This document shows, piece by piece, positions 16,344 through 25,577 of a DNA stretch of 64,000 nt (position 1 is the first letter of the stretch; each line of letters starts with the position of its first letter). The stretch is from Comamonas odontotermitis (GTDB lineage Bacteria > Pseudomonadota > Gammaproteobacteria > Burkholderiales > Burkholderiaceae_C). The stretch spans positions 3,397,001 to 3,461,000 of the forward strand of contig NZ_CP083451.1 in assembly GCF_020080045.1 (NCBI RefSeq), given 5' to 3'. Position numbers and translations under genes: made by a program. The notes under the pieces were generated by a model. The model made no database searches, was not told where the DNA came from, and saw only the letters and a program-made list of their open reading frames with translations.

Positions 16344-16588
16344 AAAGAGTTTCCTGAAATATTGCGCACATCGTAAACAGGTTCTGATTCCATTCCCGCT
16401 CCACCCGACTGCTTTGTAGGCATTGCCAACCGGCTCTTTCACTGCGCTTTTCTGATGGTGTGTGGCCGTTGCAACGCGTTCACCGAGCTGAGCAGCGTCA
16501 GAACCCTGCGGTCTCTCTTTCAGTAAATGGCTGAATCTGTGCGATCAATGTCATTGCGGCCAAAGCATTTTTTTCGCACACTGGCGGC

Positions 16589-17632
16589 ATGCCTCTCCCC
16601 CAGCCACCTGCCTCAAACGCCGCCACCTGTGCCGCCCAACCAGGCCACCGCGTGGTCTGCGTGACCTACCCGCGCGCAATGAGCCTGGACATCACCGGCC
16701 CCATGCAGGTGTTTGCCACAGCCAACGATGTGCGCAGGCGCCAGGGCCTGCCAGCCTTCTACCAGCTGACTTTTGCCGGGCTGGATGCGGGGCCGGTCAT
16801 GCTGTCTTGCGGACTGCAGATGGTTGCGAGCCACGGCCTGCGCCAGTTGCGCCTTGCGGCCAATACCACGGTGCTGATCCCTGGGGGAGACGGCATCGAA
16901 GACGCCCAGCACAACGCAGCGCTGCGCCAGTGGGTGCAGCGCGTGGCGCCCAGGGTGCAGCGGCTCGGCTCGGTATGCTCGGGCGCTCTGGTGCTGGCGC
17001 GCGCGGGCCTGCTCGATGGCCTGCCTGCCACCACACACTGGTGTCGCCTGCAGGATCTGGCGGGGCTCGCACGTAATATCCATATCGATGGTGACCGGCT
17101 CCACACCTACGACGCCGCGCATCCACAGCAGCGGCACATCTTCACTTCGGCCGGAGTCACCTCAGGCATTGATCTGGCCATCAGCCTGGTGGAGGCCGAT
17201 CTGGGCCGTGCCATGGCGCTCGCCGTAGCGCGACAGTTGGTGATGTTTGTGCGCAGGCCGGGCGGGCAGGCCCAGTTCAGCCCATTGCTGGCCGCCGAAA
17301 CCACCCAGGCGCCGCGCCTCGCGCGCCTGCTGGAGTGGATTCCCAGCCGCCTGGGCGACGACCTGGGCGTCGAACAACTTGCGGCCCAGGCCTGCTTGCC
17401 GCCACGCACTCTGGCCCGCGTTTTCCGACAGGAATTGGGAACCTCACCCGGCAAGTATGTAGAGCGGGTGCGGGTCGAAGCCGCTGCCACCTTGCTGAGC
17501 CAACGGCAAGCGTCGATTGCCACCGTGGCGCGGCTGTGCGGTTTCGGTCACCCGGAAAACCTGCGCCGTAGCTTTCACAAGACGCTGGCAGTCAGTCCAC
17601 AAGCCTTTGCCGAGCGTTTTGGCGCAGGCTAG
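16589..17632 (+). CDS. GlxA-family transcriptional regulator (DJ-1/PfpI plus AraC HTH)
   Basis: Regulator of 347 residues with an N-terminal DJ-1/PfpI-like domain (VVCVTYPRAMSLDITGPMQV; LGSVCSGALVLARAGLLDG with the nucleophile-elbow Cys; TTHWC) and a C-terminal AraC-type double helix-turn-helix (SRLGDDLGVEQLAAQACLPP, TLARVFRQELGTSPGKYVE, ATVARLCGFGHPENLRRSFH). Such proteins are cytoplasmic activators; several respond to amines or formaldehyde. It precedes an MFS exporter by 93 bp on the same strand and may control it. No clear ribosome site precedes the chosen ATG, so the start is uncertain. Confidence 0.9.
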   Translation: MPLPQPPASNAATCAAQPGHRVVCVTYPRAMSLDITGPMQVFATANDVRRRQGLPAFYQLTFAGLDAGPVMLSCGLQMVASHGLRQLRLAANTTVLIPGGDGIEDAQHNAALRQWVQRVAPRVQRLGSVCSGALVLARAGLLDGLPATTHWCRLQDLAGLARNIHIDGDRLHTYDAAHPQQRHIFTSAGVTSGIDLAISLVEADLGRAMALAVARQLVMFVRRPGGQAQFSPLLAAETTQAPRLARLLEWIPSRLGDDLGVEQLAAQACLPPRTLARVFRQELGTSPGKYVERVRVEAAATLLSQRQASIATVARLCGFGHPENLRRSFHKTLAVSPQAFAERFGAG

Positions 17633-17666
17633 GCGGCTGCCGTTTCCTCTTTCTTACAAAAACCTG

Positions 17667-17687
17667 CCCTGATGACCGCCATCAGGG
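17667..17687 (+). terminator. weak hairpin between regulator and MFS gene
   Basis: 8-bp stem CCCTGATG/CATCAGGG with loop ACCGC. No direct U-run follows (a T5 stretch comes 15 bases later), so termination is doubtful. Confidence 0.35.
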
Positions 17688-17725
17688 TGCGGAACGCTCA
17701 TTTTTGATAACAAGGAAAGCTCTGT

Positions 17726-18916
17726 ATGCTCGTGCGCCGCCACCCTCAACTGCTCACGCTCAGCATTGCCCAGGCGCTGTACTGGTCGTGCTCCATCATC
17801 GGCATCGCGCTCACGGCACTGGTGGGGCAGCGCCTGGCACCATGGCCGGTGCTCGCCACCGTACCGCTGACCCTGCTTGTCGCTGGCAACCTGCTGGCAA
17901 TTGGGCGCCTCTCGCGCTGGATGCAACGCCATGGCCGCGCGCGCGGCCTGCAATATGGCGCGCTGATGGGCGTGGCCGCTGGGCTGCTGGCTGCCTGGGC
18001 GGTGTACATCGGCAGCTTTGCGTTGTTTTGCGGCGCCATGGTGCTGCTGGGCTGTTACCAGGCATCAGCCGGGTTTTATCGTTTTGCGGCGCTTGATGGC
18101 ATGGAGCCACAGTACAAGGGCAGCGCCGCAGCCTGGGTACTGGCCGGCGGCATTGCAGCCGCCCTGCTCGCTCCCAGCCTGGCCATTCATGCCTCAGGGG
18201 CGCTCACCATGCCCATGGCGGGTGCCTATGTAGCGATTGCAGCCCTCGCGCTACTAGCCTGCGCACTGCTGCAGCTCCTTCCCGCCAGCCTGAAAGCGCC
18301 GATGACCGGTGCAGCCTCCTCTGGCTCCAGCGCCAGCCTTTCGCGTCGCCAACTGTGGCAGCGTCCCGCCATTCGCCAGGCCATCATGCTCAGCGCCTGC
18401 GGCCATGGCTTGATGATTCTGGTGATGAATGCCACACCGCTGGCCATGCATGGCGCGGGGCACTCGTTGGCAAACTCCACCCATGTCATCCAGTGGCATG
18501 TGCTGGGCATGTTTGTGCCATCGCTCGTTGCTGGCAAGGCGGTGGATCGGTTTGGCGCGCGCCGCATCGCCTGGCTGGGAGCAGTGCTGCTGGCCATCAG
18601 CGCTGCGGTGGCGCTGACAGGGCAGGCGTTCTTTCCGTTTCTGGTCAGTTCCTTGCTGTTGGGCGCAGGTTGGAACCTGATGATTCTTGCAGGAACGACC
18701 CTGCTGTCGCAGGCCTGCACCCCGCAAGAGGCACCGCAGGCCCAGCCCTTGATGGAATGGGCCAACAATGGCAGTGCGGCGGCCATGTCCTTCAGTTGCG
18801 GCGTTCTGATCCAGACCCTGGGCTGGTCTGCGATCAACGCAGTCATGCTGCTGGTTTTGGCAGCGCTGGGCTATTCCCTGCTGCGCCAGGCCCGCCAACC
18901 CGTATTGGCCGAGTGA
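17726..18916 (+). CDS. MFS transporter
   Basis: Major facilitator of 396 residues, with about 12 hydrophobic segments. The N-terminal part reads SIAQALYWSCSIIGIALTAL; the central loop between the halves (about 190-210) is polar (GAASSGSSASLSRRQLWQRP); the second half contains GKAVDRFGARRIAWLGAVL, the motif-A-like loop. The ribosome site AAGGAAAG precedes ATG by eight bases. It follows the GlxA-like regulator in the same direction and is convergent with the hydrolase. Substrate unknown; an efflux role is the usual guess for this arrangement. Confidence 0.88.
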   Translation: MLVRRHPQLLTLSIAQALYWSCSIIGIALTALVGQRLAPWPVLATVPLTLLVAGNLLAIGRLSRWMQRHGRARGLQYGALMGVAAGLLAAWAVYIGSFALFCGAMVLLGCYQASAGFYRFAALDGMEPQYKGSAAAWVLAGGIAAALLAPSLAIHASGALTMPMAGAYVAIAALALLACALLQLLPASLKAPMTGAASSGSSASLSRRQLWQRPAIRQAIMLSACGHGLMILVMNATPLAMHGAGHSLANSTHVIQWHVLGMFVPSLVAGKAVDRFGARRIAWLGAVLLAISAAVALTGQAFFPFLVSSLLLGAGWNLMILAGTTLLSQACTPQEAPQAQPLMEWANNGSAAAMSFSCGVLIQTLGWSAINAVMLLVLAALGYSLLRQARQPVLAE

Positions 18917-18934
18917 GGCACGCGGTGCGGGTAC

Positions 18935-19822
18935 TCAGCGCAGCGCAAGAACGCCGCGCAAAAAGCCTGCCTGTGCCTGCTGGGCTTGCGGCAAGTTAAA
19001 CAGCGTATGCGGCGCGCCTGGAATCAGGACAATGCTTGAGACTTTGTTCATGGCCAGGGCTTCTGCGCAATGGCCTTTTGCATCCGGGTTGTCCAACCAT
19101 GGGTTGGCCTTGGAAAAATACATGTCGGTACTGCTCATGATATTGAGCACCGGCAGCGTCTGCGGCAACTGCGAACGGTGGGCCTGCACATGGTAGTTGT
19201 CCTCACAACTCCAGCTGAAGATCATGCGACCCTTCTCCTGCGGCGCGGATGCTGCCTGGTAACGCGCTACCGCCACCGCGCCTTCGCTGGTACCGGCAAT
19301 CACCAGCCGCTGCGGATCGGCCCAAGGCAGCGCAGTTACGGCGCCAACCGCTGCAGCCAGTTCCTGTGCGCGCATGGCGTGAATCTTTTCATAAATTTCC
19401 GGCGCCACGGGTGACTTGTAAGTCATGCGGTCCGCCAGTTGCATGGAGTCAGCGGTCAAGCTCGCAATGCCCAGCGAATCTGCAAGCCACTGCTGCCATG
19501 TCTTGATGGCCGGAGCCACACCCGAAGATCCATGCACAAACACCACCAGTGGCGCCTTGCCACGCGTTGGTGGCGCATTCTTCAGCAAGCCCGCGTACAC
19601 CGCCCCACTGGTTACGGAAGCAGGCAGTACCACCCAGGCGTTTTCAACGGCCGCTTTCAGGCTGGCATCGGTATGCACCCAAGCCGATCCCTGGACGGAG
19701 CCCATTGGCGTAGCCTGCTTTGGAGATGGCGTCTCTTGCGCAGTGAGCGATCCACTCGATGCACACGCCGACAATACGGCCACAGCGCAGACGGCCATCG
19801 ACATTCTGAAATAGCGATACAA
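18935..19822 (-). CDS. dienelactone-hydrolase-like lipoprotein (TTG start)
   Basis: Alpha/beta hydrolase of about 295 residues. The nucleophile elbow is GTSEG in RLVIAGTSEGAVAVARYQA; the oxyanion strand is PLVVFVHGSSGVAP; the C-terminal GAPHTLFNLP supplies the catalytic His. A lipoprotein signal peptide reads RMSMAVCAVAVLSAC. The start is taken at TTG 19822: a very strong site AAGGAGGTGG lies right before it and the resulting MYRYFRMSMAV is a proper signal start. ATG at 19804 lies within the signal. Upstream sequence in frame to 20101 is not convincing as protein. Substrate unknown. Confidence 0.8.
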   Translation of the reverse strand: MYRYFRMSMAVCAVAVLSACASSGSLTAQETPSPKQATPMGSVQGSAWVHTDASLKAAVENAWVVLPASVTSGAVYAGLLKNAPPTRGKAPLVVFVHGSSGVAPAIKTWQQWLADSLGIASLTADSMQLADRMTYKSPVAPEIYEKIHAMRAQELAAAVGAVTALPWADPQRLVIAGTSEGAVAVARYQAASAPQEKGRMIFSWSCEDNYHVQAHRSQLPQTLPVLNIMSSTDMYFSKANPWLDNPDAKGHCAEALAMNKVSSIVLIPGAPHTLFNLPQAQQAQAGFLRGVLALR

Positions 19823-20121
19823 ATCCACCTCCTTGTGATCAGGCCCGTCACCCCTCTTCCGCTTGTACACCCCGTGGAAAGCAGCCAACGCCAGCCTGGG
19901 TAGCTTATCGCCCCAAAATGCCCAGCCCATACTGATATTGATCAAGCTGCAAGCCTGCCATGTCCGTCCGGTAAGCGCAGAGGCATCAAATTCAATAGCA
20001 GGCATCGTCACCAGACGGTGGCCCCCGCGTCGCGCGAGCGACTGGCAGCCCGACTGGAGGAACTTGCCGGGGGACTTGCGCGCTCTACAGTGCGTTGGCA
20101 ATCACACCACCAGGAGACACC

Positions 20122-21018
20122 ATGTACACCCCATCCCCTTCATACCGCCTACACATCAATGGATGGATAGCGGCAGCAGGCATTGCTTTGTGCGCAGCAC
20201 CAGTGTGGGCTGGCAGCATCGAGGCTGCCGAATTCAACAGCCCGACCTTGCAGCGCAGCTGGACCTACAACGTCTATCTGCCCACAGGCTACGACACCAA
20301 CAGCAAGCTGCGCTACCCGGTGATGTATCTGTTGCACGGCAATGATGGCGCGCGCAACGACTGGCCCGTCAAGGGCAACCTGCTGCAGACTGCCGACCAG
20401 TTGATCCAGAGCGGCCAGATCCCGCCCGCCATCATCGTGATGCCCGATGCCGGCACCACCTGGTATGTTGATCTGAAAGAAAAGATGGAAACCGCTTTCT
20501 TCAATGACCTGGTGCCGCATGTCGAAGGCAAGTACCGTACCCTCAAGACCCGTGATGGCCGCGTGATTGGCGGCCTGTCGATGGGCGGATACGGTGCGCT
20601 GCGCTACGTGCTCAAGTACCCGGAGAAATTCCAGGCTGCTGCTCTGCTGAGCCCGGCCATCTACAACCCTGAGCCGCCCGCCGACTCCTCTGCCCGGTTT
20701 GTGAAGGTGTTTGCCGAGCCCAATACCGACGGCGCGTACAGCCGAACGGTTTGGCAAAGCTACAACTACCCGGTGCTGTGGGAGCAGTTCCTGGCCAAAA
20801 AGGTCAGCGTGCCGATGTACATCAACAGCGGCGATGACGATGAGTTCATGATCGAATCCGAAGCCACCCAGCTCTACAGCCTGCTGCGCAAGAACAAGCA
20901 GCCGGCCGAGTTGCGCATCGTCAACGGCAAGCATGAATGGCCCGTGTGGGAAAGCACCGTGGGCGATGCGCTGAAGTATGTTTTCCGCACCGTGCGCCGT
21001 CCGCAGTCTGACCAATAG
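20122..21018 (+). CDS. exported esterase (Esterase_D / FrmB-like alpha/beta hydrolase)
   Basis: Secreted serine esterase of 298 residues. The signal peptide ends CAAPVWA (about residue 30). The mature protein shows NVYLPTGYDTNSKLRYPVMY, then YLLHGNDGARNDW, nucleophile elbow GLSMGGYGALRYV, and a C-terminal His in VNGKHEWPVWE. This is the esterase/antigen-85/S-formylglutathione-hydrolase fold, but the signal peptide argues against a cytosolic formylglutathione enzyme. ATG at 20122 has AGGAGA upstream. It is divergent from the other hydrolase across a 299-bp gap in which I see no clear promoter. Confidence 0.88.
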   Translation: MYTPSPSYRLHINGWIAAAGIALCAAPVWAGSIEAAEFNSPTLQRSWTYNVYLPTGYDTNSKLRYPVMYLLHGNDGARNDWPVKGNLLQTADQLIQSGQIPPAIIVMPDAGTTWYVDLKEKMETAFFNDLVPHVEGKYRTLKTRDGRVIGGLSMGGYGALRYVLKYPEKFQAAALLSPAIYNPEPPADSSARFVKVFAEPNTDGAYSRTVWQSYNYPVLWEQFLAKKVSVPMYINSGDDDEFMIESEATQLYSLLRKNKQPAELRIVNGKHEWPVWESTVGDALKYVFRTVRRPQSDQ

Positions 21019-21064
21019 GCAGCGCGCTCTGAAAAAAAGCGCTTTCCTTGTCAGAACGCGCAGG

Positions 21065-21095
21065 AAAAAGGGATCCGGCCTGCGGATCCCTTTTT
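21065..21095. terminator. bidirectional intrinsic terminator
   Basis: Stem AAAAAGGGATCCG / CGGATCCCTTTTT (21065-21077 and 21083-21095), loop GCCTG. A and T runs lie on both sides, serving the esterase gene (plus) and fumC (minus). Confidence 0.92.
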
Positions 21096-21112
21096 CACAC
21101 CAGCAACGGTGC

Positions 21113-22504
21113 TTACAGGTTGCCGACCATCTGCTCCGGCACCACCCATTGGTCGAACTGCTCGGCCGTCACATGGCCGCTGGCAATCGCCGCATCACGC
21201 AGGCTGGAGCCTTCCTTGTGCGCCTTCTTGGCGATGAAAGCTGCCTTGTCGTAGCCGATGTGGGTGTTCAGCGCCGTCACCAGCATCAACGAACGCCCGA
21301 CCAGCTCTGCAATGCGCTCGCGGTTGGGCTCAATCCCCACAGCGCAATGGTCATTGAAGCTGACCATGCCATCGGCGAGCAACCGCACGCTTTGCAGGAA
21401 GTTATGCGCCACCAGCGGACGGAATACATTGAGCTCGAAATTGCCCGATGCGCCCCCAAAGTTGATGGCCACGTCGTTGCCGAACACCTGGGCGCACAGC
21501 ATGGTCATGGCTTCGCACTGCGTGGGGTTGACCTTGCCCGGCATGATGGAAGAGCCCGGCTCGTTCTCGGGAATGGAGAGCTCACCCAGGCCGCTGCGCG
21601 GGCCACTGGCCAGCCACCGCACATCATTGGCAATCTTCATCAGGCTGGCAGCCAAGGTCTTGAGGGCACCATGCGCATGCACCAGACCATCGCAACTGGC
21701 CAGCGATTCAAACTTGTTGGGCGAGGTGATGAAGGGGTAGCCGGTGATGGCCGCCAGCTCCTGTGCCACGCCTTCCGCATAGCCCTTGGGTGCATTCAAG
21801 CCCGTGCCCACCGCCGTGCCGCCCAGCGCCAGCTCGTACAAATGCGGCAGCGCGGCCTTGATGTGGCGCTCGCCATGCTCCAGCTGTGCCACCCATCCTG
21901 AAATTTCCTGCCCCAGTGTCAATGGCGTGGCATCCTGCAGATGGGTGCGGCCGATCTTGACGATGTCGGCAAATTCGATGCTCTTGGCCTTGAGCGTACG
22001 GTGCAGTTGCGCAATCGCAGGCAGCAGCTTTTGCTCGACGGCCGTCACCGCCGCCACATGCATGGCCGTGGGGTAGACGTCGTTGCTCGACTGGCTCTTG
22101 TTCACATCGTCATTGGGGTGCACCAGGCGTGATTCGCCGCGCTCACCGCCGAGCAGCTCGCTTGCACGGTTGGCCAGTACCTCGTTGACATTCATGTTGG
22201 TCTGCGTACCCGAGCCCGTTTGCCACACCACCAGCGGAAACTCATCCGGGTGCTGGCCTGCAATCACTTCGTCGGCTGCAGCCACGATGGCCCGCGCTTT
22301 CCTTTCATCCAGCAGGCCCAGCTTGTGGTTGACCGTGGCAGAGGCCCTCTTCACCTGGGCCAGCGCGTGAATGATCTCGCGCGGCTGGTGTTCACCACTG
22401 ATATTGAAGTTCTGGATCGAGCGCTGTGTCTGCGCGCCCCATAGCTTGTTGCTGGGCACATCGATCAAACCGAACGTATCTTTTTCCTGCCGAACCGCCG
22501 CCAT
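21113..22504 (-). CDS. fumC: class II fumarate hydratase FumC
   Basis: Fumarase of the oxygen-stable, metal-free class II, 463 residues: reversible hydration of fumarate to malate in the citric acid cycle. The superfamily signature is [17 protein letters not shown], with [20 protein letters not shown] and [20 protein letters not shown] before it. The start has AGGAG seven bases upstream. A small gene lies 42 bp upstream in the same direction. A second fumarase of the unrelated class I is encoded 1.3 kb away on the other strand. Confidence 0.97.
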   Translation of the reverse strand: MAAVRQEKDTFGLIDVPSNKLWGAQTQRSIQNFNISGEHQPREIIHALAQVKRASATVNHKLGLLDERKARAIVAAADEVIAGQHPDEFPLVVWQTGSGTQTNMNVNEVLANRASELLGGERGESRLVHPNDDVNKSQSSNDVYPTAMHVAAVTAVEQKLLPAIAQLHRTLKAKSIEFADIVKIGRTHLQDATPLTLGQEISGWVAQLEHGERHIKAALPHLYELALGGTAVGTGLNAPKGYAEGVAQELAAITGYPFITSPNKFESLASCDGLVHAHGALKTLAASLMKIANDVRWLASGPRSGLGELSIPENEPGSSIMPGKVNPTQCEAMTMLCAQVFGNDVAINFGGASGNFELNVFRPLVAHNFLQSVRLLADGMVSFNDHCAVGIEPNRERIAELVGRSLMLVTALNTHIGYDKAAFIAKKAHKEGSSLRDAAIASGHVTAEQFDQWVVPEQMVGNL

Positions 22505-22546
22505 GAAATGACTCCTGATGAAAAATGATGATTCCTGACCCTGCGC

Positions 22547-22789
22547 TCAGCCCTTGCCCAACTCACGCCAGCTCTTTTCGCTGATGGCAACACCGAACTT
22601 TCTGGCCGCACTCCGTATGCGCGACCATGCATAGTCACGCTCATCATCGCTGACATCGCCCACCTGGTTGAAACGGGCAACCGCGTTGCGCACATGGGAT
22701 GCATCTTCCCGCGGCAATTTGCGCTGGTGAGGAAAGGCGAATTCATCATTGGGCAATGCATTGCGGTGCCTGGTATCCAGTTCACTCAT
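22547..22789 (-). CDS. small conserved protein resembling DUF6582
   Basis: 80-residue soluble, charged protein. The pattern LPNDEFAFPHQRKLPREDA, then HVRNAVARFNQVGDVSDDER and IRSAARKFGVAI, is that of the small DUF6582-like proteins whose function is unknown. AGAGAGG stands before the ATG. It precedes fumC by 42 bp in the same direction, so co-transcription is likely. Confidence 0.72.
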   Translation of the reverse strand: MSELDTRHRNALPNDEFAFPHQRKLPREDASHVRNAVARFNQVGDVSDDERDYAWSRIRSAARKFGVAISEKSWRELGKG

Positions 22790-23052
22790 GACAACCTCTC
22801 TGGTCTTTGAGCCGCGGGGCAGCTACCACAGCCATCGCCACTGGCGACTCACCCCATTGCACCATGTCCTGTGCGAGCCCGCCTGACAGGAAATGCCGTC
22901 AATTCAAACAGCACTGATCTCTCATCCCACAAATCCAGGAGACCAGCGTCGGTTACAAATTTCGACCCGCGCATGGCGCCATCCATGAATAATTGGCTGC
23001 ACCATCTGCCCCATGGGCACCAGCCATATTCAATCCAAAACCAAGGAATTCC

Positions 23053-23595
23053 ATGCGCATCTCTCGTCCATCCATCGCCTCCCGATATACCGCACGCGTC
23101 ACTGCAGCTTGTCTGATTGCAGCAGCGATACCACTGACCGCGTCCGCACTCGACTACCCTGCCCGCAAGGCCGGCCTGTGGCAGATCACCACCAACGGCA
23201 CCACCGGGGCCACCAAGAACCCCGAACAGGTCACGCTGCAGTGCGTGGACAAGGCCAGCGACCAGGCGCTCCAGAAGATGGGGGCAGGCATGATGGCCGG
23301 CATGAAATGCGAGAAAAATGACAACGCCAAGGAAGGCAACAAGTATGTGGGCCACTCCATCTGCCAGATGGGACCGTCCAAGCTGGAATCCAAAAGCGTG
23401 ATGTCCGGTGATTTCGAGCAGGAATACACCATGACTGCCGACTCGACCTTCAGCCCGCCAATGGCCGGTATCTCGGGCAGCAAAACCACCATGGTTGCCA
23501 AATGGATCGGGCCCTGTAAGGCAGACCAGAAACCAGGGGACGTGATCGTCAATGGACAAAAGATGAACCTGCTGAACATGGGCGCCAAGCCGTAA
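23053..23595 (+). CDS. periplasmic DUF3617 protein
   Basis: 180-residue exported protein. A signal peptide ends near ASA (about residue 33); the mature part starts LDYPARKAGLWQITTNG, the DUF3617 opening (a short beta-rich domain, function unknown). Conserved Cys pairs are CVDK, MKCEKND, SICQMGP and GPCKADQ, likely disulfides. AAGGA lies before the ATG. A single-gene unit ended by a strong terminator. Confidence 0.85.
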   Translation: MRISRPSIASRYTARVTAACLIAAAIPLTASALDYPARKAGLWQITTNGTTGATKNPEQVTLQCVDKASDQALQKMGAGMMAGMKCEKNDNAKEGNKYVGHSICQMGPSKLESKSVMSGDFEQEYTMTADSTFSPPMAGISGSKTTMVAKWIGPCKADQKPGDVIVNGQKMNLLNMGAKP

Positions 23596-23627
23596 AGCCT
23601 GCGGCAGACGCCGCCGGGACACAGCGC

Positions 23628-23652
23628 AGGACACCTCCGGGTGTCCTTTTTT
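23628..23652 (+). terminator. intrinsic terminator after the DUF3617 gene
   Basis: Stem AGGACACC / GGTGTCCT (23628-23635 and 23640-23647), loop TCCG, followed by T6. Confidence 0.9.
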
Positions 23653-23822
23653 GTCACCTGTACGAGCTAGCGACCCGCCACAGACCACATTTCGTGCCAT
23701 GTATTCCTGACAGTCTTATAGAAGAGTTCTCGGGCTTTGCCTGCACGGGAATCCCAGTAGCGCCGATAATTAGCGGGTTTTCCCGCGCCAGCCAGGCGCC
23801 CTATAACCCGAGAAGCTTCACG

Positions 23823-25376
23823 ATGACCACCTCCATCCGTCAGCAGGACCTGATCGACTCGATCGCAGGCGCCCTCCAGTACATCAGCTACTACCACACG
23901 CCCGATTTCATCCAGCACCTGGCCCGCGCCTATGAGCGCGAGCAGAGCCCGGCGGCCAAGGATGCGATGGCGCAGATCCTGACCAACTCGAAGATGAGCG
24001 CCACCGGCCAGCGCCCCATCTGCCAGGACACAGGTATCGTGAACGTGTTCCTCAAGGTGGGCATGGATGTCAAATGGGAAGGCTTCACCATGGGCCTGGA
24101 AGATGCCATCAACGAAGGCGTGCGCCGTGGCTACAACCACCCCGACAACACGCTGCGCGCCTCTGTTGTGGCCGACCCGCAATTCGCCCGCAAGAACACG
24201 AAGGACAACACGCCTGCCGTCATCAACGTGCAGATCGTGCCCGGCGACAAGCTCGACGTGACCGTGGCAGCCAAGGGCGGCGGCTCGGAGAACAAGTCCA
24301 AGATGATCATGATGAACCCGAGCGACAACCTCGTCGACTGGGTTCTGAAGACCGTACCCACCATGGGCGCTGGCTGGTGCCCACCGGGCATGCTGGGCAT
24401 CGGCATCGGCGGTACTGCAGAGAAAGCTGTCCTCTTGGCCAAGGAAAGCCTGATGGAAGACCTGAACATGTACGAGCTGCAGCAAAAGGCGGCTCGGGGT
24501 GAAAAACTCGATCAGGTCGAAGAACTGCGTCTGGAACTCTTCGAAAAGGTCAATGCCCTGGGCATTGGCGCGCAAGGCCTGGGCGGTCTGACCACGGTGC
24601 TGGACGTCAAGATCAACATGTACCCCACGCACGCGGCCTCCAAGCCCGTGGCCATGATCCCCAATTGCGCAGCCACGCGCCACGCCCATTTCGTGATGGA
24701 CGGCTCGGGCCCCGTGTACCTGGAAGCGCCTTCGCTGGATCTGTGGCCCAAGATCGAATGGGCCCCCGACTACAACAAGTCCAAGCGCGTCGACCTGAAC
24801 ACCCTGACCAAGGAAGAAGTGGCCAGCTGGAAACCCGGCGACACCATCTTGCTCAACGGCAAGATGCTCACCGGCCGCGACGCAGCGCACAAGCGCATCC
24901 AGGACATGCTGGCCAAGGGCGAAAAGCTGCCCGTGGACTTCACCAACCGCGTGATCTACTACGTGGGCCCCGTAGACCCCGTGCGCGACGAAGTCGTTGG
25001 CCCTGCAGGCCCCACCACCGCCACCCGCATGGACAAGTTCACCGACATGATGCTGTCCAAGACCGGCCTGATCGCGATGATCGGCAAGTCCGAACGCGGC
25101 CCGGTCGCCATCGAGGCCATCAAGAACCACAAGAGTGCCTACCTGATGGCCGTGGGCGGCGCCGCCTACCTCGTCTCCAAGGCCATCAAGCACGCCAAGG
25201 TTGTGGGCTTTGAAGACCTGGGCATGGAAGCCATCTACGAGTTCGACGTGGTCGACATGCCCGTGACCGTGGCTGTCGATGCCGGCGGCACCAGCGCCCA
25301 CAACACCGGCCCCGCCGAGTGGAGCAAGCGCATCGCCTCGGGCGAGTTCAAAGGCATTGCCCTGGCTGGCGCCTGA
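23823..25376 (+). CDS. class I (iron-sulfur) fumarate hydratase
   Basis: Fumarase of the FumA/FumB type, 517 residues, with an oxygen-sensitive [4Fe-4S] cluster. The three cluster cysteines are seen in RPICQDTG, GAGWCPPGMLGIG and IPNCAATRHAHF. The C-terminal beta domain carries TTATRMDKFTDMMLS, GKSERGP and GGAAYLVSKAIK. It catalyses the same reaction as the nearby FumC. The start MTTSIRQQDLIDSI follows a leader in which open frame to 23694 has no family likeness. Ends at an intrinsic terminator. Confidence 0.95.
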   Translation: MTTSIRQQDLIDSIAGALQYISYYHTPDFIQHLARAYEREQSPAAKDAMAQILTNSKMSATGQRPICQDTGIVNVFLKVGMDVKWEGFTMGLEDAINEGVRRGYNHPDNTLRASVVADPQFARKNTKDNTPAVINVQIVPGDKLDVTVAAKGGGSENKSKMIMMNPSDNLVDWVLKTVPTMGAGWCPPGMLGIGIGGTAEKAVLLAKESLMEDLNMYELQQKAARGEKLDQVEELRLELFEKVNALGIGAQGLGGLTTVLDVKINMYPTHAASKPVAMIPNCAATRHAHFVMDGSGPVYLEAPSLDLWPKIEWAPDYNKSKRVDLNTLTKEEVASWKPGDTILLNGKMLTGRDAAHKRIQDMLAKGEKLPVDFTNRVIYYVGPVDPVRDEVVGPAGPTTATRMDKFTDMMLSKTGLIAMIGKSERGPVAIEAIKNHKSAYLMAVGGAAYLVSKAIKHAKVVGFEDLGMEAIYEFDVVDMPVTVAVDAGGTSAHNTGPAEWSKRIASGEFKGIALAGA

Positions 25377-25409
25377 TGCACTGAGCTGCCCAGCATTGGA
25401 GTAAACAGG

Positions 25410-25436
25410 ACCGCCTTTGGGCGGTTTTGTTCTTTT
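25410..25436 (+). terminator. intrinsic terminator after class I fumarase
   Basis: Stem ACCGCC / GGCGGT (25410-25415 and 25420-25425), then TTTTGTTCTTTTT. Confidence 0.85.
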
Positions 25437-25577
25437 TGGGGGATGTGCCAGACGCCTGCAGCCAGCCCATGCCCGTCGCAAAGCCAGCGCGCTGAATTGC
25501 ACCCGGTTACGCAACTGGCGGAACCTGCGGTACAACGCCTTGTCCAATAGGCTCTTTCACGACCAGGATCACCGCCC

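Noticed and set aside
23667..25547. Open frame of 626 codons on the minus strand opposite the class I fumarase gene.
   Set aside because: It is a shadow in high-GC DNA: composition rich in His, Ala, Gly and Arg, no known motif, while the plus strand encodes a complete fumarase with cluster cysteines.
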